A stretch of 55,434 nt of DNA from an uncultured Lachnospiraceae bacterium (GCA_947625875.1 CANQQG010000011.1:1-55434); one strand, 5' to 3'. Counted from the stretch's first letter, positions 8,900 through 17,967 are shown. The notes: generated by a model from the letters alone, not told the origin. Numbers and translations: made by a program.

Positions 8900-8922
8900 G
8901 GAAAAATATTGAATATTTTTCC
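8900..8922. promoter_or_regulatory. Perfect 23-base palindrome, probable operator
   Basis: The two 11-base arms GGAAAAATATT and AATATTTTTCC are perfect complements around a single central G. The site overlaps a plausible -35 element (TTGAAT at 8909-8914, then 17 bases to TAAAAC at 8932-8937) upstream of the IbrA-like gene. A palindrome at that place is what a repressor operator looks like. It is unlikely to be a terminator, because one already sits 40 bases upstream and no T-run follows. The cognate regulator is not in the window or not identifiable. Confidence 0.6.
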
Positions 8923-9003
8923 AATTTGTGGTAAAACTATAACTGATATTACTTACGAAAGATAAATGCCGCCCTTTTCACAGGAAAAGCGGCCGGCAAC
9001 GAG

Positions 9004-10335
9004 GTGGTTTTCACGAAACGCGAATATATAAAGAAAAATGTATATGACGCCCTGCAGGAGCGTCTTCACTTTGTGTTCCAGGAATTTGAAAACATATATG
9101 TTTCTTTTTCCGGTGGGAAGGACAGCGGTCTGCTGCTAAACCTTACACTGGAATTCCAGAAGAAATACTATCCGGACCGGAAAATCGGCGTATTCCATCA
9201 GGACTTTGAAGCACAGTATACCGTAACTACGGAATATGTAGAGCGGACATTTGAAAAAATCGAACAGGACGTAGAGCCATACTGGGTGTGCCTGCCCATG
9301 GCGACGCGAACGGCATTGAGCAGTTATGAAATGTTCTGGTATCCCTGGGACGATAAGAAAAAGGACGCATGGGTGCGTCCCATGCCGCAGCGCCCCTATG
9401 TCATCAATCTGGAAAACAATCCGATGACAACTTACCGCTACCGTATGCATCAGGAGGATCTGGCAAAACAGTTTGGACGCTGGTACTGTATGTCGCATGG
9501 CCGGAAAAAAACGATCTGCCTGCTTGGCATACGGGCGGAGGAATCTCTGCACCGTTACAGCGGCATCCTCAATAAAAGATACGGGTACAAAAACGTGTGC
9601 TGGATTACGAAACAGTTTAAAGACGTCTGGTGCGCTTCGCCGCTGTATGACTGGACGCTGAGCGACGTCTGGCATGCGATCGGCATGTTCGGCTATGACT
9701 ATAACCGCCTGTATGATCTGTATTATATGGCGGGGTTAAAGCCGGACCAGATGCGCGTCGCCTCCCCGTTTAATGATTACGCGAAGGACAGCCTGAACCT
9801 TTACCGCGTGATCGATCCGCAGATCTGGGCAAGGCTGACCGGGCGTGTGCGGGGCGCAAATTTCGGCGCGATTTATGGCAGGACGAAAGCGCTTGCATAC
9901 CGCGGCCTGTCGCTGCCCGAGGGGCATACATGGAAATCTTTCACCATATTTTTGCTGGATACGCTTCCGTCCCGGCTGCGCAATAATTATGTGAGAAAAT
10001 TTAATACCTCGATCGAATTCTGGCATAAAACGGGCGGCGGCCTGGATGAGGAGACGATACAGGAGCTGCTTGACCATGGGTACCATATCCGCCGTAACGG
10101 CGTTTCCAACTATACGCTTATGAAAAATTCAAGGATCATATTTATCGGGCGGCTGCCGGATCACACAGATGATATCAAGTCCACAAAGGATATCCCGAGC
10201 TGGAAGCGGATGTGTTACTGTATTTTGAAGAACGACCATATATGCCGCTTTATGGGGTTTGGGCTCAACAGGGAGCAGCAAAATAAGGTAAATATGCTGA
10301 AACAGAAATACAGAAACCTCGGAGAACAATTATGA
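9004..10335 (+). CDS. IbrA-like PAPS-reductase-family protein
   Basis: This 443-residue protein belongs to the phosphoadenosine-phosphosulfate reductase family of the adenine-nucleotide alpha-hydrolase fold, in the DUF3440/IbrA-like group. The PP-loop SGGKDS is at residues 36-41 (YVSFSGGKDSG). LLGIRAEESLHRYSG and SPLYDWTLSDVWHAI are typical of sulfate-adenylating PP-loop enzymes. IbrA and IbrB were named as regulators of Ig-binding proteins in E. coli prophage; the biochemical reaction is unknown. The start is uncertain: GTG 9004 overlaps the purine-rich GAGGTGG and no clear ribosome site lies upstream. It overlaps the IbrB-like gene by ATGA, indicating translational coupling. Confidence 0.85.
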   Translation: MVFTKREYIKKNVYDALQERLHFVFQEFENIYVSFSGGKDSGLLLNLTLEFQKKYYPDRKIGVFHQDFEAQYTVTTEYVERTFEKIEQDVEPYWVCLPMATRTALSSYEMFWYPWDDKKKDAWVRPMPQRPYVINLENNPMTTYRYRMHQEDLAKQFGRWYCMSHGRKKTICLLGIRAEESLHRYSGILNKRYGYKNVCWITKQFKDVWCASPLYDWTLSDVWHAIGMFGYDYNRLYDLYYMAGLKPDQMRVASPFNDYAKDSLNLYRVIDPQIWARLTGRVRGANFGAIYGRTKALAYRGLSLPEGHTWKSFTIFLLDTLPSRLRNNYVRKFNTSIEFWHKTGGGLDEETIQELLDHGYHIRRNGVSNYTLMKNSRIIFIGRLPDHTDDIKSTKDIPSWKRMCYCILKNDHICRFMGFGLNREQQNKVNMLKQKYRNLGEQL

Positions 10336-10907
10336 GACAGATAAGTCCTGCATATAACGTCATTGCAGTCCCGATTGAAAAAATAAAACCGAATACCTAT
10401 AACCCGAATGCCGTTGCGCCTCCGGAATTAAAATTATTGTATGAAAGCATCCGGGAGGACGGCTATACGATGCCGATCGTATGCTATTATGTAAAAGCGA
10501 AAGACATCTATGTCATTGTGGACGGCTTCCACCGTTATCGAGTGATGCTTGAGCATGATGATATCTACAAGCGGGAGGGCGGCAAACTGCCGGTTTCCAT
10601 CATCGACAAGCCGCTCGACCATCGCATGGCGAGCACGATCCGGCATAACCGCGCGCGCGGCGCGCATAATGTGGATTTGATGAGCAATATCATCAAAGAG
10701 CTGCACGAGCTTGGGCGTTCTGACGCGTGGATATCCCGGAACCTGGGCATGGACCGGGATGAGATCCTGCGTTTAAAGCAGATTACCGGGCTTACGGCGC
10801 TGTTTAAGGATGTAAAATTCGGGAATGCATGGCTGCCTGCGGAAGATGATATGGGAGATGATGCGCCGCCGGAAGAAGAGGAAGAAATGCTTGATGATGA
10901 TGAATGA
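10332..10907 (+). CDS. IbrB-like ParB-domain protein
   Basis: This 191-residue protein has a ParB/sulfiredoxin-type N-terminal domain: IKPNTYNPN, LYESIREDGYTMPIV and the nucleotide-site-like DGFHRYRVM, equivalent to the GExRxRA box. A helical, HTH-like segment lies at about 120-155 (LGRSDAWISRNLGMDRDEIL). The tail is extremely acidic (many Glu and Asp in the last 30 residues). It is always paired with the PP-loop protein upstream, as in the ibrAB pair, and starts inside that gene's stop codon (ATGA overlap). It is not a chromosome-partition ParB: there is no parA and no parS-like site nearby. The role may be DNA-binding or an ATP/CTP switch; this is inference. Confidence 0.83.
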   Translation: MRQISPAYNVIAVPIEKIKPNTYNPNAVAPPELKLLYESIREDGYTMPIVCYYVKAKDIYVIVDGFHRYRVMLEHDDIYKREGGKLPVSIIDKPLDHRMASTIRHNRARGAHNVDLMSNIIKELHELGRSDAWISRNLGMDRDEILRLKQITGLTALFKDVKFGNAWLPAEDDMGDDAPPEEEEEMLDDDE

Positions 10908-10933
10908 CGGGCGGCTTTCCGCCGCTGATAAAA

Positions 10934-10965
10934 AACGGACAGGCCGTTTTCCGGGCTTGTCCGTT
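10934..10965. terminator. Bidirectional terminator between ibrB-like gene and mscL
   Basis: AACGGACAGGCC pairs with GGGCTTGTCCGTT (one G-T wobble) between two convergent genes. An A-tract precedes it and T-rich sequence lies on both sides, so it could end transcripts from either strand. Confidence 0.65.
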
Positions 10966-10977
10966 CCGTATATGGTT

Positions 10978-11427
10978 TTATGGCTGCGGGGTTTCCTCCA
11001 ATAAGGATGTGCAATGCCCGCAGCGGGTGGCTGCGATCGGGATCTCCATCTGGCAGTATGGGCAGTTTTTGGTTGTCGGTATGACGGCCTCTTCTTCTTT
11101 TTCTTTTTGCAGCAGTTTTTCTGTCTTTTCCTGAATGGAGTGCATTACTTTGATCATAAGGAAAATAATGAGTGCGATGATCAGGAAATTGATGACAGCC
11201 GTAATGAATTTTCCGTAGTACAGCGTGACGTCGCCTAAAATATTTACGGACAGGTTGTCAAAGTTTGTGCCGCCGAAAATACCGAGGATCGGGGAGATAA
11301 TGTCGGTTGTAAGTGAGGTGACGATACTTGAGAACGCGCCGCCGATGATGACGCCGACCGCCATATCCATGACATTTCCGCGGCTGATGAACTCTTTAAA
11401 TTCCTGGAAAAAAGATTTTACGCTCAT
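10978..11427 (-). CDS. mscL: Large-conductance mechanosensitive channel with C-terminal zinc ribbon
   Basis: MscL is the emergency valve that opens when membrane tension rises under osmotic downshock. The N-terminus FFQEFKEFISRGNVMDMAVGVIIGGAF is family-typical, with TM1 at about residues 19-45 and TM2 at about 72-95. At 149 residues it is longer than usual because a zinc-ribbon-like tail is attached: Cys122, Cys125, Cys136 and Cys139 (CPYC..CGHC). Such tails occur in some Firmicute MscL proteins; their role is not settled. The gene is divergent from the YgjP-like gene, and a promoter lies at 11475-11504. Confidence 0.95.
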   Translation of the reverse strand: MSVKSFFQEFKEFISRGNVMDMAVGVIIGGAFSSIVTSLTTDIISPILGIFGGTNFDNLSVNILGDVTLYYGKFITAVINFLIIALIIFLMIKVMHSIQEKTEKLLQKEKEEEAVIPTTKNCPYCQMEIPIAATRCGHCTSLLEETPQP

Positions 11428-11474
11428 AGCAGTTTCTGTATCCTTTCTTTTGTAATCGTGTCAGTTACCCATTT

Positions 11475-11504
11475 ATTTTAATCGATTACCATATGGTTTG
11501 TAAA
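11475..11504 (-). promoter_or_regulatory. mscL promoter
   Basis: On the minus strand TTTACA (11504 to 11499) and TAAAAT (11480 to 11475) are separated by 18 bases, placing the start about 45 bases ahead of mscL. The spacer contains two abutting palindromes, TAATCGATTA (11479-11488) and ACCATATGGT (11488-11497), which could be regulator sites between the divergent genes. Confidence 0.55.
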
Positions 11505-11526
11505 GTAAAAAAAACAGGAGGCAAAT

Positions 11527-12336
11527 ATGGGGACAGTGCAAAACCGTAAGGTGTCAGGGCAGGGCGCTGTGGTTACGTATACCCTGATACGCAAGCAGGT
11601 AAAAAATATTAATCTGAGTGTAAAATCCAACGGGGAAGTCATCGTCTCCGCGCACAGGCGTGTGCCGGAGGATTATATTGATGATTTTGTGCGCTCTAAG
11701 ATCCCGTTTATCATGCGGGCGATGGAGCGGCTGAAAGAACAGGCGGATAAGCGGGAGTCGGACGCGATACGTTTTGCGGACGGGGAAAGCGTGCCGTATC
11801 TCGGGGAGAGCCTGCGGCTGGCGGTGCGCCGGAGCGACCGGAAGCTGGCTCCGCAGTGGATCGGGCAGCTCCAAAGCGGCGAGCTTATGGATTTATCGCG
11901 CAATCCGGGCGGGGAAGCGGTCTTTCGCAAAGACGGCTGTCTGTATATCTATGCGGACCGGCCGCAGGAGCCGGAGTATGTCTGCCGGCTCTATGAGGCG
12001 TGGCAGAAGATTCAGGCGGAGCGGCTCTGCACAGAGGTGAGCCGCCGGTACTATCCGTATTTTGAACCGCTCGGCATCCCGTTTCCGCTTATAAAAATAA
12101 GGAAGATGAAATCCAGATGGGGTTCGTGCATTCCCGCAAAGCATAAGATCACATTTAACAGTGAGCTGCTTGCGCAGCCGTTAGAGAGCGTTGAATATGT
12201 CGTTGTGCATGAATTTGCGCATTTTGTCCATCCGGACCACTCAAAAGAATTTTATGCGTTTGTCGCACAGATCCTGCCGGATTACCGGGAGCGCCGGGAA
12301 AAGCTGAAAATGCACCGGCAGACGGTTTTTCAATGA
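11527..12336 (+). CDS. YgjP-like M48-family metallopeptidase (DUF45)
   Basis: This 269-residue protein is a YgjP/WLM-type zinc metallopeptidase. The HExxH motif is HEFAHFVH with His228, Glu229 and His232, preceded by the characteristic KMKSRWGSC. The N-terminal half (VKNINLSVKSNGEVIVSAHRRV) matches the family's domain before the catalytic site. It has no signal peptide, so it acts in the cytoplasm; substrates are unknown. The ATG start follows CAGGAGG. The gene stands alone, divergent from mscL. Confidence 0.88.
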   Translation: MGTVQNRKVSGQGAVVTYTLIRKQVKNINLSVKSNGEVIVSAHRRVPEDYIDDFVRSKIPFIMRAMERLKEQADKRESDAIRFADGESVPYLGESLRLAVRRSDRKLAPQWIGQLQSGELMDLSRNPGGEAVFRKDGCLYIYADRPQEPEYVCRLYEAWQKIQAERLCTEVSRRYYPYFEPLGIPFPLIKIRKMKSRWGSCIPAKHKITFNSELLAQPLESVEYVVVHEFAHFVHPDHSKEFYAFVAQILPDYRERREKLKMHRQTVFQ

Positions 12337-12361
12337 TTGCAAAAATTTCATAAAAAACAGG

Positions 12362-12389
12362 TTACAAGATCGAAAATATATGTTAAAAT
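12362..12389 (+). promoter_or_regulatory. Promoter upstream of the chemoreceptor gene
   Basis: TTACAA (12362-12367) and TAAAAT (12384-12389) are 16 bases apart. The start would lie about 90 bases before the coding region. Confidence 0.5.
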
Positions 12390-12488
12390 GACATAAAAGT
12401 ATGTGAACATTATAACGGGGGATTTTCTGTGCCCGGACAATAATGGGGGAGTTGTCAGAGAAAAAACGAAGTACAGGAGGAGTTTCGT

Positions 12489-14261
12489 ATGGGAAAGACA
12501 AAAAACAAAAAGCCGCAGAAGGCAAAGGCAAACCGGCGCAAAACAAGGAAGCTCGGCATAAAAATAAAGATTATCGTGCCGACGATCGTAGCTGTTGCGG
12601 TCATTTGCATCGTTATGGCGGTGATGTTCCGGATGCGGATGAGTTCGGATATGGTTTCTACGGGCGCACAGGTGGCGACTTATGTGGCGACAATGGCAGA
12701 GGACGACCTGAACGGGGATCTGCTGGCTCCGGGCAGGCTGGAAGTCGGCGGGGAGAAGTCCGCCTCTTATGTAGCGGTCACCTCATCCCTGTCTGCAACG
12801 GTCGCCGGTTCGCCGATCAAATACATATATACCCTGTATACGGATGGGGAAAAGGTGTATTACGGCGTTGACGTGGATGCGGACGATCCGACGCCGATCG
12901 GAACGGAATTTGAAATACCGTATGATTATTTAAAGCCGGTTTTTGAAAAAGGAAAAGTGGTCGCGGATGATGAGATCACGTATACGGACGGGAATGCGCT
13001 GATCACAGCGTATGTTCCGGTCTATGACAGAAAAAAGGCGGTTGTGGCTGTGATCGGCTGCGACTATGACGCGTCCGGCGTTGTGAAGGCAATCAATTCC
13101 ACGATGCGCAATGTCATATGCATTGGTTTTCTGTGCGTCATCATAGCGGCGTTATTCTTTAACTTTGTTATCTCGCGCATTATTAAAAACCTCTGGCGGG
13201 TAGACGAGCGCATTTATGACATTGTAAACAGCAACGGCGACCTGACGCAGACGATCAGCATAAAGACGGGCGATGAAATAGAGTCCATTGCGGGGCATGT
13301 GAATGAACTGCTCGTTTACATACGGCAGATCATGACGAACATTTCCGACAATTCAAAGAAACTGAACAACTCTTCCGAGAGTGTTGTGTCACATCTGAAA
13401 AACACGCAGGAGAGCGTGTCGGATGTTTCTTCTACCATGGAAGAGATGAACGCGACCATGCAGGAGACGACGACTTCGATCGGGCATATCAACGGTTCGG
13501 TCAACGAGGTTTATGAATTTATCGCGCAGATCAACCAGCGGGCGCAGGACGGCGAAGTCCTCTCGGATGAGATCAAAGCCAGCGCGGAGCGTATCCAGCA
13601 ATCGGCCGTCACCGGGCAGCAGACGGCAAAACAGCGTACGGATGAGATATCGCAGATCGTTTACCAGAAGATCGAGGAATCGAAAGCGGTGGAAAAGATC
13701 GGCGAGCTGACGACAAATATCATTAATATCACAGACCAGACGAACCTGCTTTCCCTGAATGCGAGCATTGAGGCGGCGCGCGCGGGCGAAGCCGGGAGAG
13801 GTTTTGCGGTCGTGGCGGACGAGATCGGGAAGCTTGCGACCGATTCGGCGGCGGCGGCGGAGCAGATCCAGCATGTGAGCACAGACGTGATCAAAGCGGT
13901 GAACGCGCTCGCAGAAGAAGCGGCGCACATGATGGAATTTATGGAATCTACGGCGCTGCAGGGCTACGCGGAACTCGTGAAAACGAGTGAGGAATATACG
14001 GGAGAGGCGGCGAAGATCAACGATATGATGCAGCTGTTCCGCGGGCAGTCCGAGCAGCTGCAGGTAAATATGGATAATATCCGTCAGGTGATGGAATCGG
14101 TCAACCATTCCGTAGAGGAGAGCGCGCGTGGCGTCAACCGTATTTCGGAGATGTCGGCGAATATTACGGAAAATGTATCGGATATCGAGGGCGAAGCCGA
14201 CACCAATATGGATATTGCAAATATGCTGGATGTAGAGGTAAATAAGTTCCGCCTGCAGTAA
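12489..14261 (+). CDS. Methyl-accepting chemotaxis protein
   Basis: This is a transmembrane chemoreceptor of 590 residues. A basic N-terminus (rich in Lys) precedes TM1 at about residues 30-52. An extracellular Cache-like sensor domain follows (about 53-205), with the pattern [27 protein letters not shown]2 is at about 212-235, then HAMP, then the cytoplasmic signalling domain. The hairpin tip region reads [20 protein letters not shown] and [15 protein letters not shown], matching the MCP signature. The ligand cannot be read from sequence. No che or flagellar genes are adjacent, but PilZ and EAL proteins lie within 15 kb. The start follows ACAGGAGGAG. Confidence 0.95.
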   Translation: MGKTKNKKPQKAKANRRKTRKLGIKIKIIVPTIVAVAVICIVMAVMFRMRMSSDMVSTGAQVATYVATMAEDDLNGDLLAPGRLEVGGEKSASYVAVTSSLSATVAGSPIKYIYTLYTDGEKVYYGVDVDADDPTPIGTEFEIPYDYLKPVFEKGKVVADDEITYTDGNALITAYVPVYDRKKAVVAVIGCDYDASGVVKAINSTMRNVICIGFLCVIIAALFFNFVISRIIKNLWRVDERIYDIVNSNGDLTQTISIKTGDEIESIAGHVNELLVYIRQIMTNISDNSKKLNNSSESVVSHLKNTQESVSDVSSTMEEMNATMQETTTSIGHINGSVNEVYEFIAQINQRAQDGEVLSDEIKASAERIQQSAVTGQQTAKQRTDEISQIVYQKIEESKAVEKIGELTTNIINITDQTNLLSLNASIEAARAGEAGRGFAVVADEIGKLATDSAAAAEQIQHVSTDVIKAVNALAEEAAHMMEFMESTALQGYAELVKTSEEYTGEAAKINDMMQLFRGQSEQLQVNMDNIRQVMESVNHSVEESARGVNRISEMSANITENVSDIEGEADTNMDIANMLDVEVNKFRLQ

Positions 14262-14283
14262 GGATGGGAAATGTAAATATGGA

Positions 14284-14318
14284 AGGGGTTTCCGGATGCG
14301 CCGGGAGCCCCTTTTTTC
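14284..14318 (+). terminator. Terminator after the chemoreceptor gene
   Basis: AGGGGTTTCCGG and CCGGGAGCCCCT form a strong stem with loop ATGCG, followed by TTTTTT. Confidence 0.9.
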
Positions 14319-14338
14319 TGGTTATGGCCATGAAACAC

Positions 14339-14367
14339 TTGACTTTTCAGGAAAAGCAAACTATGAT
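14339..14367 (+). promoter_or_regulatory. Promoter of the ABC importer operon
   Basis: TTGACT (14339-14344) and TATGAT (14362-14367) are separated by 17 bases, about 60 bases before the lipoprotein gene. No T-box or riboswitch-like structure is evident in the short leader. Confidence 0.75.
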
Positions 14368-14426
14368 AAATGCGGTTGGTAACTTGTAAATCAGATTATA
14401 AAAAGCAAACAAGGAGACATTTTATT

Positions 14427-15491
14427 ATGAAAAAGAAATTATTTGCAGTTTTGATGGCAGCGGCAATGACGGCGTCGCTTACAGCATGCGGTTCCGCTTC
14501 TGACGATTCTACGGCTGATAAGAGCCAGTCCGGCGATGCGCAGACCGAAAGCGCAGAAAGCGGCGCGTCTGACGCGGAAAAGACGGAAGATGGCGCGGCG
14601 TCCGATTCGGACAAGGTTTATAAGATCGGCATCTGCCAGCTGGTAGAGCATGAAGCGCTCGATGCGGCGACGCAGGGCTTTCAGGACGCGTTAAAAGAAA
14701 AACTCGGCGATAACGTGACGTTTGACCTGCAGAATGCGCAGAATGAGCAGACAAACTGCGCAACGATCTGCAACGGTTTTGTGTCCGGCAATGTCGATCT
14801 GATCATGGCGAATGCAACGCCGTCCCTGCAGGCGGCCAGCGCGGCGACAAACCAGATCCCGATCCTTGGCACGTCCATAACGGATTATGCGACCGCGCTT
14901 GGCCAGAGCGATTTCACAGGCACATCCGGCACGAATATTTCCGGCACATCCGACCTGGCTCCGATTGACCAGCAGGAGGATATGATCCTTGAGTTGATTC
15001 CGGATGCGAAAGAAGTCGGCATCGTATATTGCTCGGCGGAACCAAATTCCAAGTTCCAGGCGCAGCAGATGGAAGCGGCCTTAGAGGAAGATAAGATCGC
15101 ATACAAAGAATACACCGCGTCGGATTCCAATGAGATCCAGGCGGTTATGACAAATGCATGTTCCTCCAGCGACTGCCTTTATATCCCGACGGACAATACC
15201 ATGGCGGCGAGCGTCAGCCTGATCAAAGACATTGCGCTCCAGTATAAGATGCCGGTGATTGCGGGCGAAGCGGGTATCTGCGAGGGCGGCATTGCAACGC
15301 TGTCCATCAGCTATTACGACCTGGGCTATGCAACAGGGAACATGGCTTATGAGATCCTTGTAAACGGCGCGAATGTGGCGGAAATGCCGATCGAATATGC
15401 GGAGGCGACGACAAAGCAGTATAACCAGGCAAACTGTGAGGCGCTTGGCATTACGATTCCGGACGGCTATGAGCCGATCGCATCAGAATAA
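14427..15491 (+). CDS. ABC importer substrate-binding lipoprotein (ABC_sub_bind family)
   Basis: This 354-residue lipoprotein captures a ligand outside the cell for the transporter encoded next. The signal peptide ends in a lipobox LTAC with Cys21, followed by a Ser/Asp/Glu-rich linker. The mature part resembles the ABC_sub_bind (TrpX-like) family: YKIGICQLVEHEALDAATQGF, FVSGNVDLIMANATPSLQAA, and IVYCSAEPNSKFQ. In streptococci this family transports tryptophan or tyrosine; the ligand here is not provable. I chose ATG 14427 over an upstream TTG at 14370, because an AAGGAG site and a proper signal peptide belong to it. Confidence 0.9.
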   Translation: MKKKLFAVLMAAAMTASLTACGSASDDSTADKSQSGDAQTESAESGASDAEKTEDGAASDSDKVYKIGICQLVEHEALDAATQGFQDALKEKLGDNVTFDLQNAQNEQTNCATICNGFVSGNVDLIMANATPSLQAASAATNQIPILGTSITDYATALGQSDFTGTSGTNISGTSDLAPIDQQEDMILELIPDAKEVGIVYCSAEPNSKFQAQQMEAALEEDKIAYKEYTASDSNEIQAVMTNACSSSDCLYIPTDNTMAASVSLIKDIALQYKMPVIAGEAGICEGGIATLSISYYDLGYATGNMAYEILVNGANVAEMPIEYAEATTKQYNQANCEALGITIPDGYEPIASE

Positions 15492-15509
15492 AAAAGGAGA
15501 CGTTCTGCA

Positions 15510-16421
15510 ATGTTGGATATTATGGCATTGTTCCGCGCCTTTCCCGGCGCCTGTGCGCAGGGACTGGTGTGGGGCATCATGGCGCTTGGCGTCTATATTA
15601 CATATAAGCTGCTTGATTTTGCGGATCTTACGGTAGACAGCACGCTTGCGACAGGCGGCGCCGTAGCGGTCATGCTCATTTTGGGCGGCATACCGACGCC
15701 GGTCGCGCTGCTTGCGGCAGCGGCGGCGGGCGGCCTTGCCGGGTTTATTACAGGCTTTCTGCATACCGTATTGGGCATACCGGATATTCTGTCGGGCATT
15801 TTGACGCAGATCGCGCTGTATTCCGTAAATTTGAACATTCTTGGCGCGTCGAATAAATCCGTCAGCGTAGACCAGTACAGCCTTGTCATATCGCTCCGGT
15901 ATATTCCGAGGGCCGTTATCGTGACGCTGATCTTTATCATTGCCCTGATCGGTGTATTGTATTGGTTTTTTGGGACAGAATACGGCTTTACGATCCGTTC
16001 GACCGGCTGCAACCCGCATATGTCGCGGGCGCAGGGCGTCAATACAAATAAGGCGAAAGTGGCGGCGCTTATTATTTCCAACGCGATCGTCGGCCTTGCC
16101 GGCGGGCTGCTCGCGCAGTATCAGGGATATGCGGATGTGTCGATGGGGCGCGGCGCGATCGTGATCGGCCTTGCTTCCGTCATCATCGGCCAGGTACTGG
16201 GGGAGAGCGTCTTTGGAAAGCGGATGAACTTTATTATCCGGATGCTGTCCGTCATACTGGGCGCGGTGATTTATTATATCGTTATTACATTTGTGCTGTG
16301 GCTCGGCCTTCCGTCCGAAGATATGAAGCTGTTTTCTGCGATCGTGGTGGCAGTATTCCTTGCTGTCCCGTATTTAAGGGGAAAAGCGAAATCTTCTTTT
16401 CGTAAAGGAGGGAACAGATAA
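15510..16421 (+). CDS. ABC importer permease (BPD_transp_2 family)
   Basis: This is an integral membrane permease of 303 residues with about eight to nine hydrophobic segments, of the branched-chain amino acid/ribose type. The motif GLVWGIMALGVYITYKLLDFADLTVDST is typical of the permease that partners ABC_sub_bind lipoproteins. It follows the lipoprotein gene by 18 bases and its stop shares one base with the ATPase start (TAATG), so the three genes form an operon. Confidence 0.92.
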   Translation: MLDIMALFRAFPGACAQGLVWGIMALGVYITYKLLDFADLTVDSTLATGGAVAVMLILGGIPTPVALLAAAAAGGLAGFITGFLHTVLGIPDILSGILTQIALYSVNLNILGASNKSVSVDQYSLVISLRYIPRAVIVTLIFIIALIGVLYWFFGTEYGFTIRSTGCNPHMSRAQGVNTNKAKVAALIISNAIVGLAGGLLAQYQGYADVSMGRGAIVIGLASVIIGQVLGESVFGKRMNFIIRMLSVILGAVIYYIVITFVLWLGLPSEDMKLFSAIVVAVFLAVPYLRGKAKSSFRKGGNR

Positions 16422-17215
16422 TGCTGGCAATTACAGATGTGCACAAGACGTTTAACAAAGGGACGATCAATGAAAAAGTGGCGCTGAACGGCCTGAATCT
16501 GGAATTGAACGAGGGCGATTTCGTGACCGTTATCGGCGGAAACGGCGCGGGAAAGTCCACGATGCTCAATATGATCGCGGGCGTCTATCCGGTAGATGCG
16601 GGAAGCATCGTGATCGACGGCGTGGACGTCACCAGGCAGCCGGATTATAAGCGCGCGGCGTATCTCGGCAGGGTGTTTCAGGATCCGATGATGGGGACCG
16701 CGGCCGACATGGAGATACAGGAAAACCTTGCCATGGCTTACCGCAGGGGAAAACGGCGCGGCCTGAAATGGGGCATTACGGCGCGTGAAAAAGCCGATTA
16801 TAAAGAAAAGCTGCGGCTGTTGGACCTGGGGCTTGAAAACCGCATGAGCACAAAGGTCGGGCTGTTGTCAGGCGGGCAGCGGCAGGCGCTGACGCTGCTT
16901 ATGGCGACGCTCCAAAATCCAAAAGTATTGCTTTTGGACGAGCATACGGCGGCGCTCGATCCGAAGACGGCGGCAAAGGTATTGGACCAGACGGAAAAGA
17001 TCGTATCGCAGAATCATCTGACGACGCTTATGATCACGCATAATATGAAAGACGCGATCCGGCTTGGCAACCGCCTGATCATGATGCATGAGGGACAGGT
17101 GATCTATGATATCGCGGGAGCGGAAAAGAAATCCCTTCATGTGTCGGATCTGCTCGCCAAATTTGAAGAGGTCAGCGGCGGGGAGTTTGCAAACGACCGC
17201 ATGATCCTGTCATGA
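16421..17215 (+). CDS. ABC importer ATP-binding protein
   Basis: This is the 264-residue ATPase of the same importer. Walker A is GGNGAGKST, the Q-loop region is RVFQDPMMGT, the signature is LSGGQRQALTLL, and Walker B is VLLLDEHTAAL with a His switch in MITHNM. It completes a lipoprotein-permease-ATPase set of the TrpXYZ kind. Substrate assignment stays open. Confidence 0.94.
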   Translation: MLAITDVHKTFNKGTINEKVALNGLNLELNEGDFVTVIGGNGAGKSTMLNMIAGVYPVDAGSIVIDGVDVTRQPDYKRAAYLGRVFQDPMMGTAADMEIQENLAMAYRRGKRRGLKWGITAREKADYKEKLRLLDLGLENRMSTKVGLLSGGQRQALTLLMATLQNPKVLLLDEHTAALDPKTAAKVLDQTEKIVSQNHLTTLMITHNMKDAIRLGNRLIMMHEGQVIYDIAGAEKKSLHVSDLLAKFEEVSGGEFANDRMILS

Positions 17216-17263
17216 AAGAATATTTTTGGCGCATAATAGAAATGCAGTCTGGGAGGTGACGAG

Positions 17264-17905
17264 TTGAAGATATGGGAATTGAAGGCGGGCGACATACTTA
17301 CGATCCGCTGTAAACAGGGTGAGTCTATGGTCGACCTGAAGGCGCATATCGCTGATGTCCGCGGGGAAATTGTATTTCTGGATCTGATACGCCATGAAGG
17401 GAAGATCCTTGATTTTTCCAGTCCGAATATAGAGCTGATCGCAATTTATGAGGACGGGCTGGATCTGCCGAAAGCGTGGACAAAGTGCAGGATCCAGCGG
17501 CAGACAGTGGCGGGAAAGCCGTATCATGTCCTTGTGTCGGGGAGATCCAGCGTGCGCGTCAACCGCAGGCGCGTTTCGAGGGTGGCGCTCGGCCTGCCGG
17601 GCAGTATGTATGTGGCTGCGGATGATGAAACGATGGATATTACAGTTGTCGATCTCTGCGCCAACGGCATCGGGATCGTCTGCGGAAAAAAGATTGAACA
17701 GCAGGGCTATAAAAACCTGCTGATCGAATTTACCGATCCGGGGCATGACGATGATGAGATCAAGGTGGAAGCAAAGATCGTCTGGCAGAAAAAACTCGAA
17801 GACGGCAGTTTCCGCTGCGGATGCCGCTTAGTGCAGGCGGAGGAAACGCTTGCCTATTATATCGCGGATAAAATGCGTGAAGAACGTGATCGGGAAGGCG
17901 CATAG
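17264..17905 (+). CDS. PilZ-like (YcgR-type) c-di-GMP-binding protein
   Basis: This 213-residue protein has an N-terminal YcgR-like beta domain (about 1-95) and a C-terminal PilZ domain (about 98-205). The c-di-GMP motif RxxxR is visible as RRRVSR. The second motif, usually (D/N)xSxxG, reads DLCANG, with Cys in place of Ser, so binding is probable but not certain. The C-terminus contains KVEAKIVW and RCGCRLV, as in the family. PilZ/YcgR proteins slow flagella or act on other targets when c-di-GMP rises; no flagellar gene is nearby. The start is TTG 17264 behind GGGAGGTGAC. An EAL phosphodiesterase lies about 9 kb downstream. Confidence 0.8.
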   Translation: MKIWELKAGDILTIRCKQGESMVDLKAHIADVRGEIVFLDLIRHEGKILDFSSPNIELIAIYEDGLDLPKAWTKCRIQRQTVAGKPYHVLVSGRSSVRVNRRRVSRVALGLPGSMYVAADDETMDITVVDLCANGIGIVCGKKIEQQGYKNLLIEFTDPGHDDDEIKVEAKIVWQKKLEDGSFRCGCRLVQAEETLAYYIADKMREERDREGA

Positions 17906-17967
17906 ATCCCGCGTTCGTGGAAATAAAAACCGGGGCGGGAAAGCCTGCCCGCGCAAATGGGCATAAG

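Noticed and set aside
10332..10907. Plasmid or chromosome partition locus (ParB)
   Set aside because: The protein is ParB-like, but no parA or parS-like palindromes occur near it, and its partner is the PAPS-reductase-family protein.
12443..12871. 142-codon frame overlapping the chemoreceptor start
   Set aside because: It overlaps the confident chemoreceptor gene in another frame, is Gly/Arg-rich and has no ribosome site.
14319..14426. T-box leader for the TrpXYZ-like importer
   Set aside because: The leader is about 55 bases after the promoter, far shorter than a T-box, and no T-box sequence is present.
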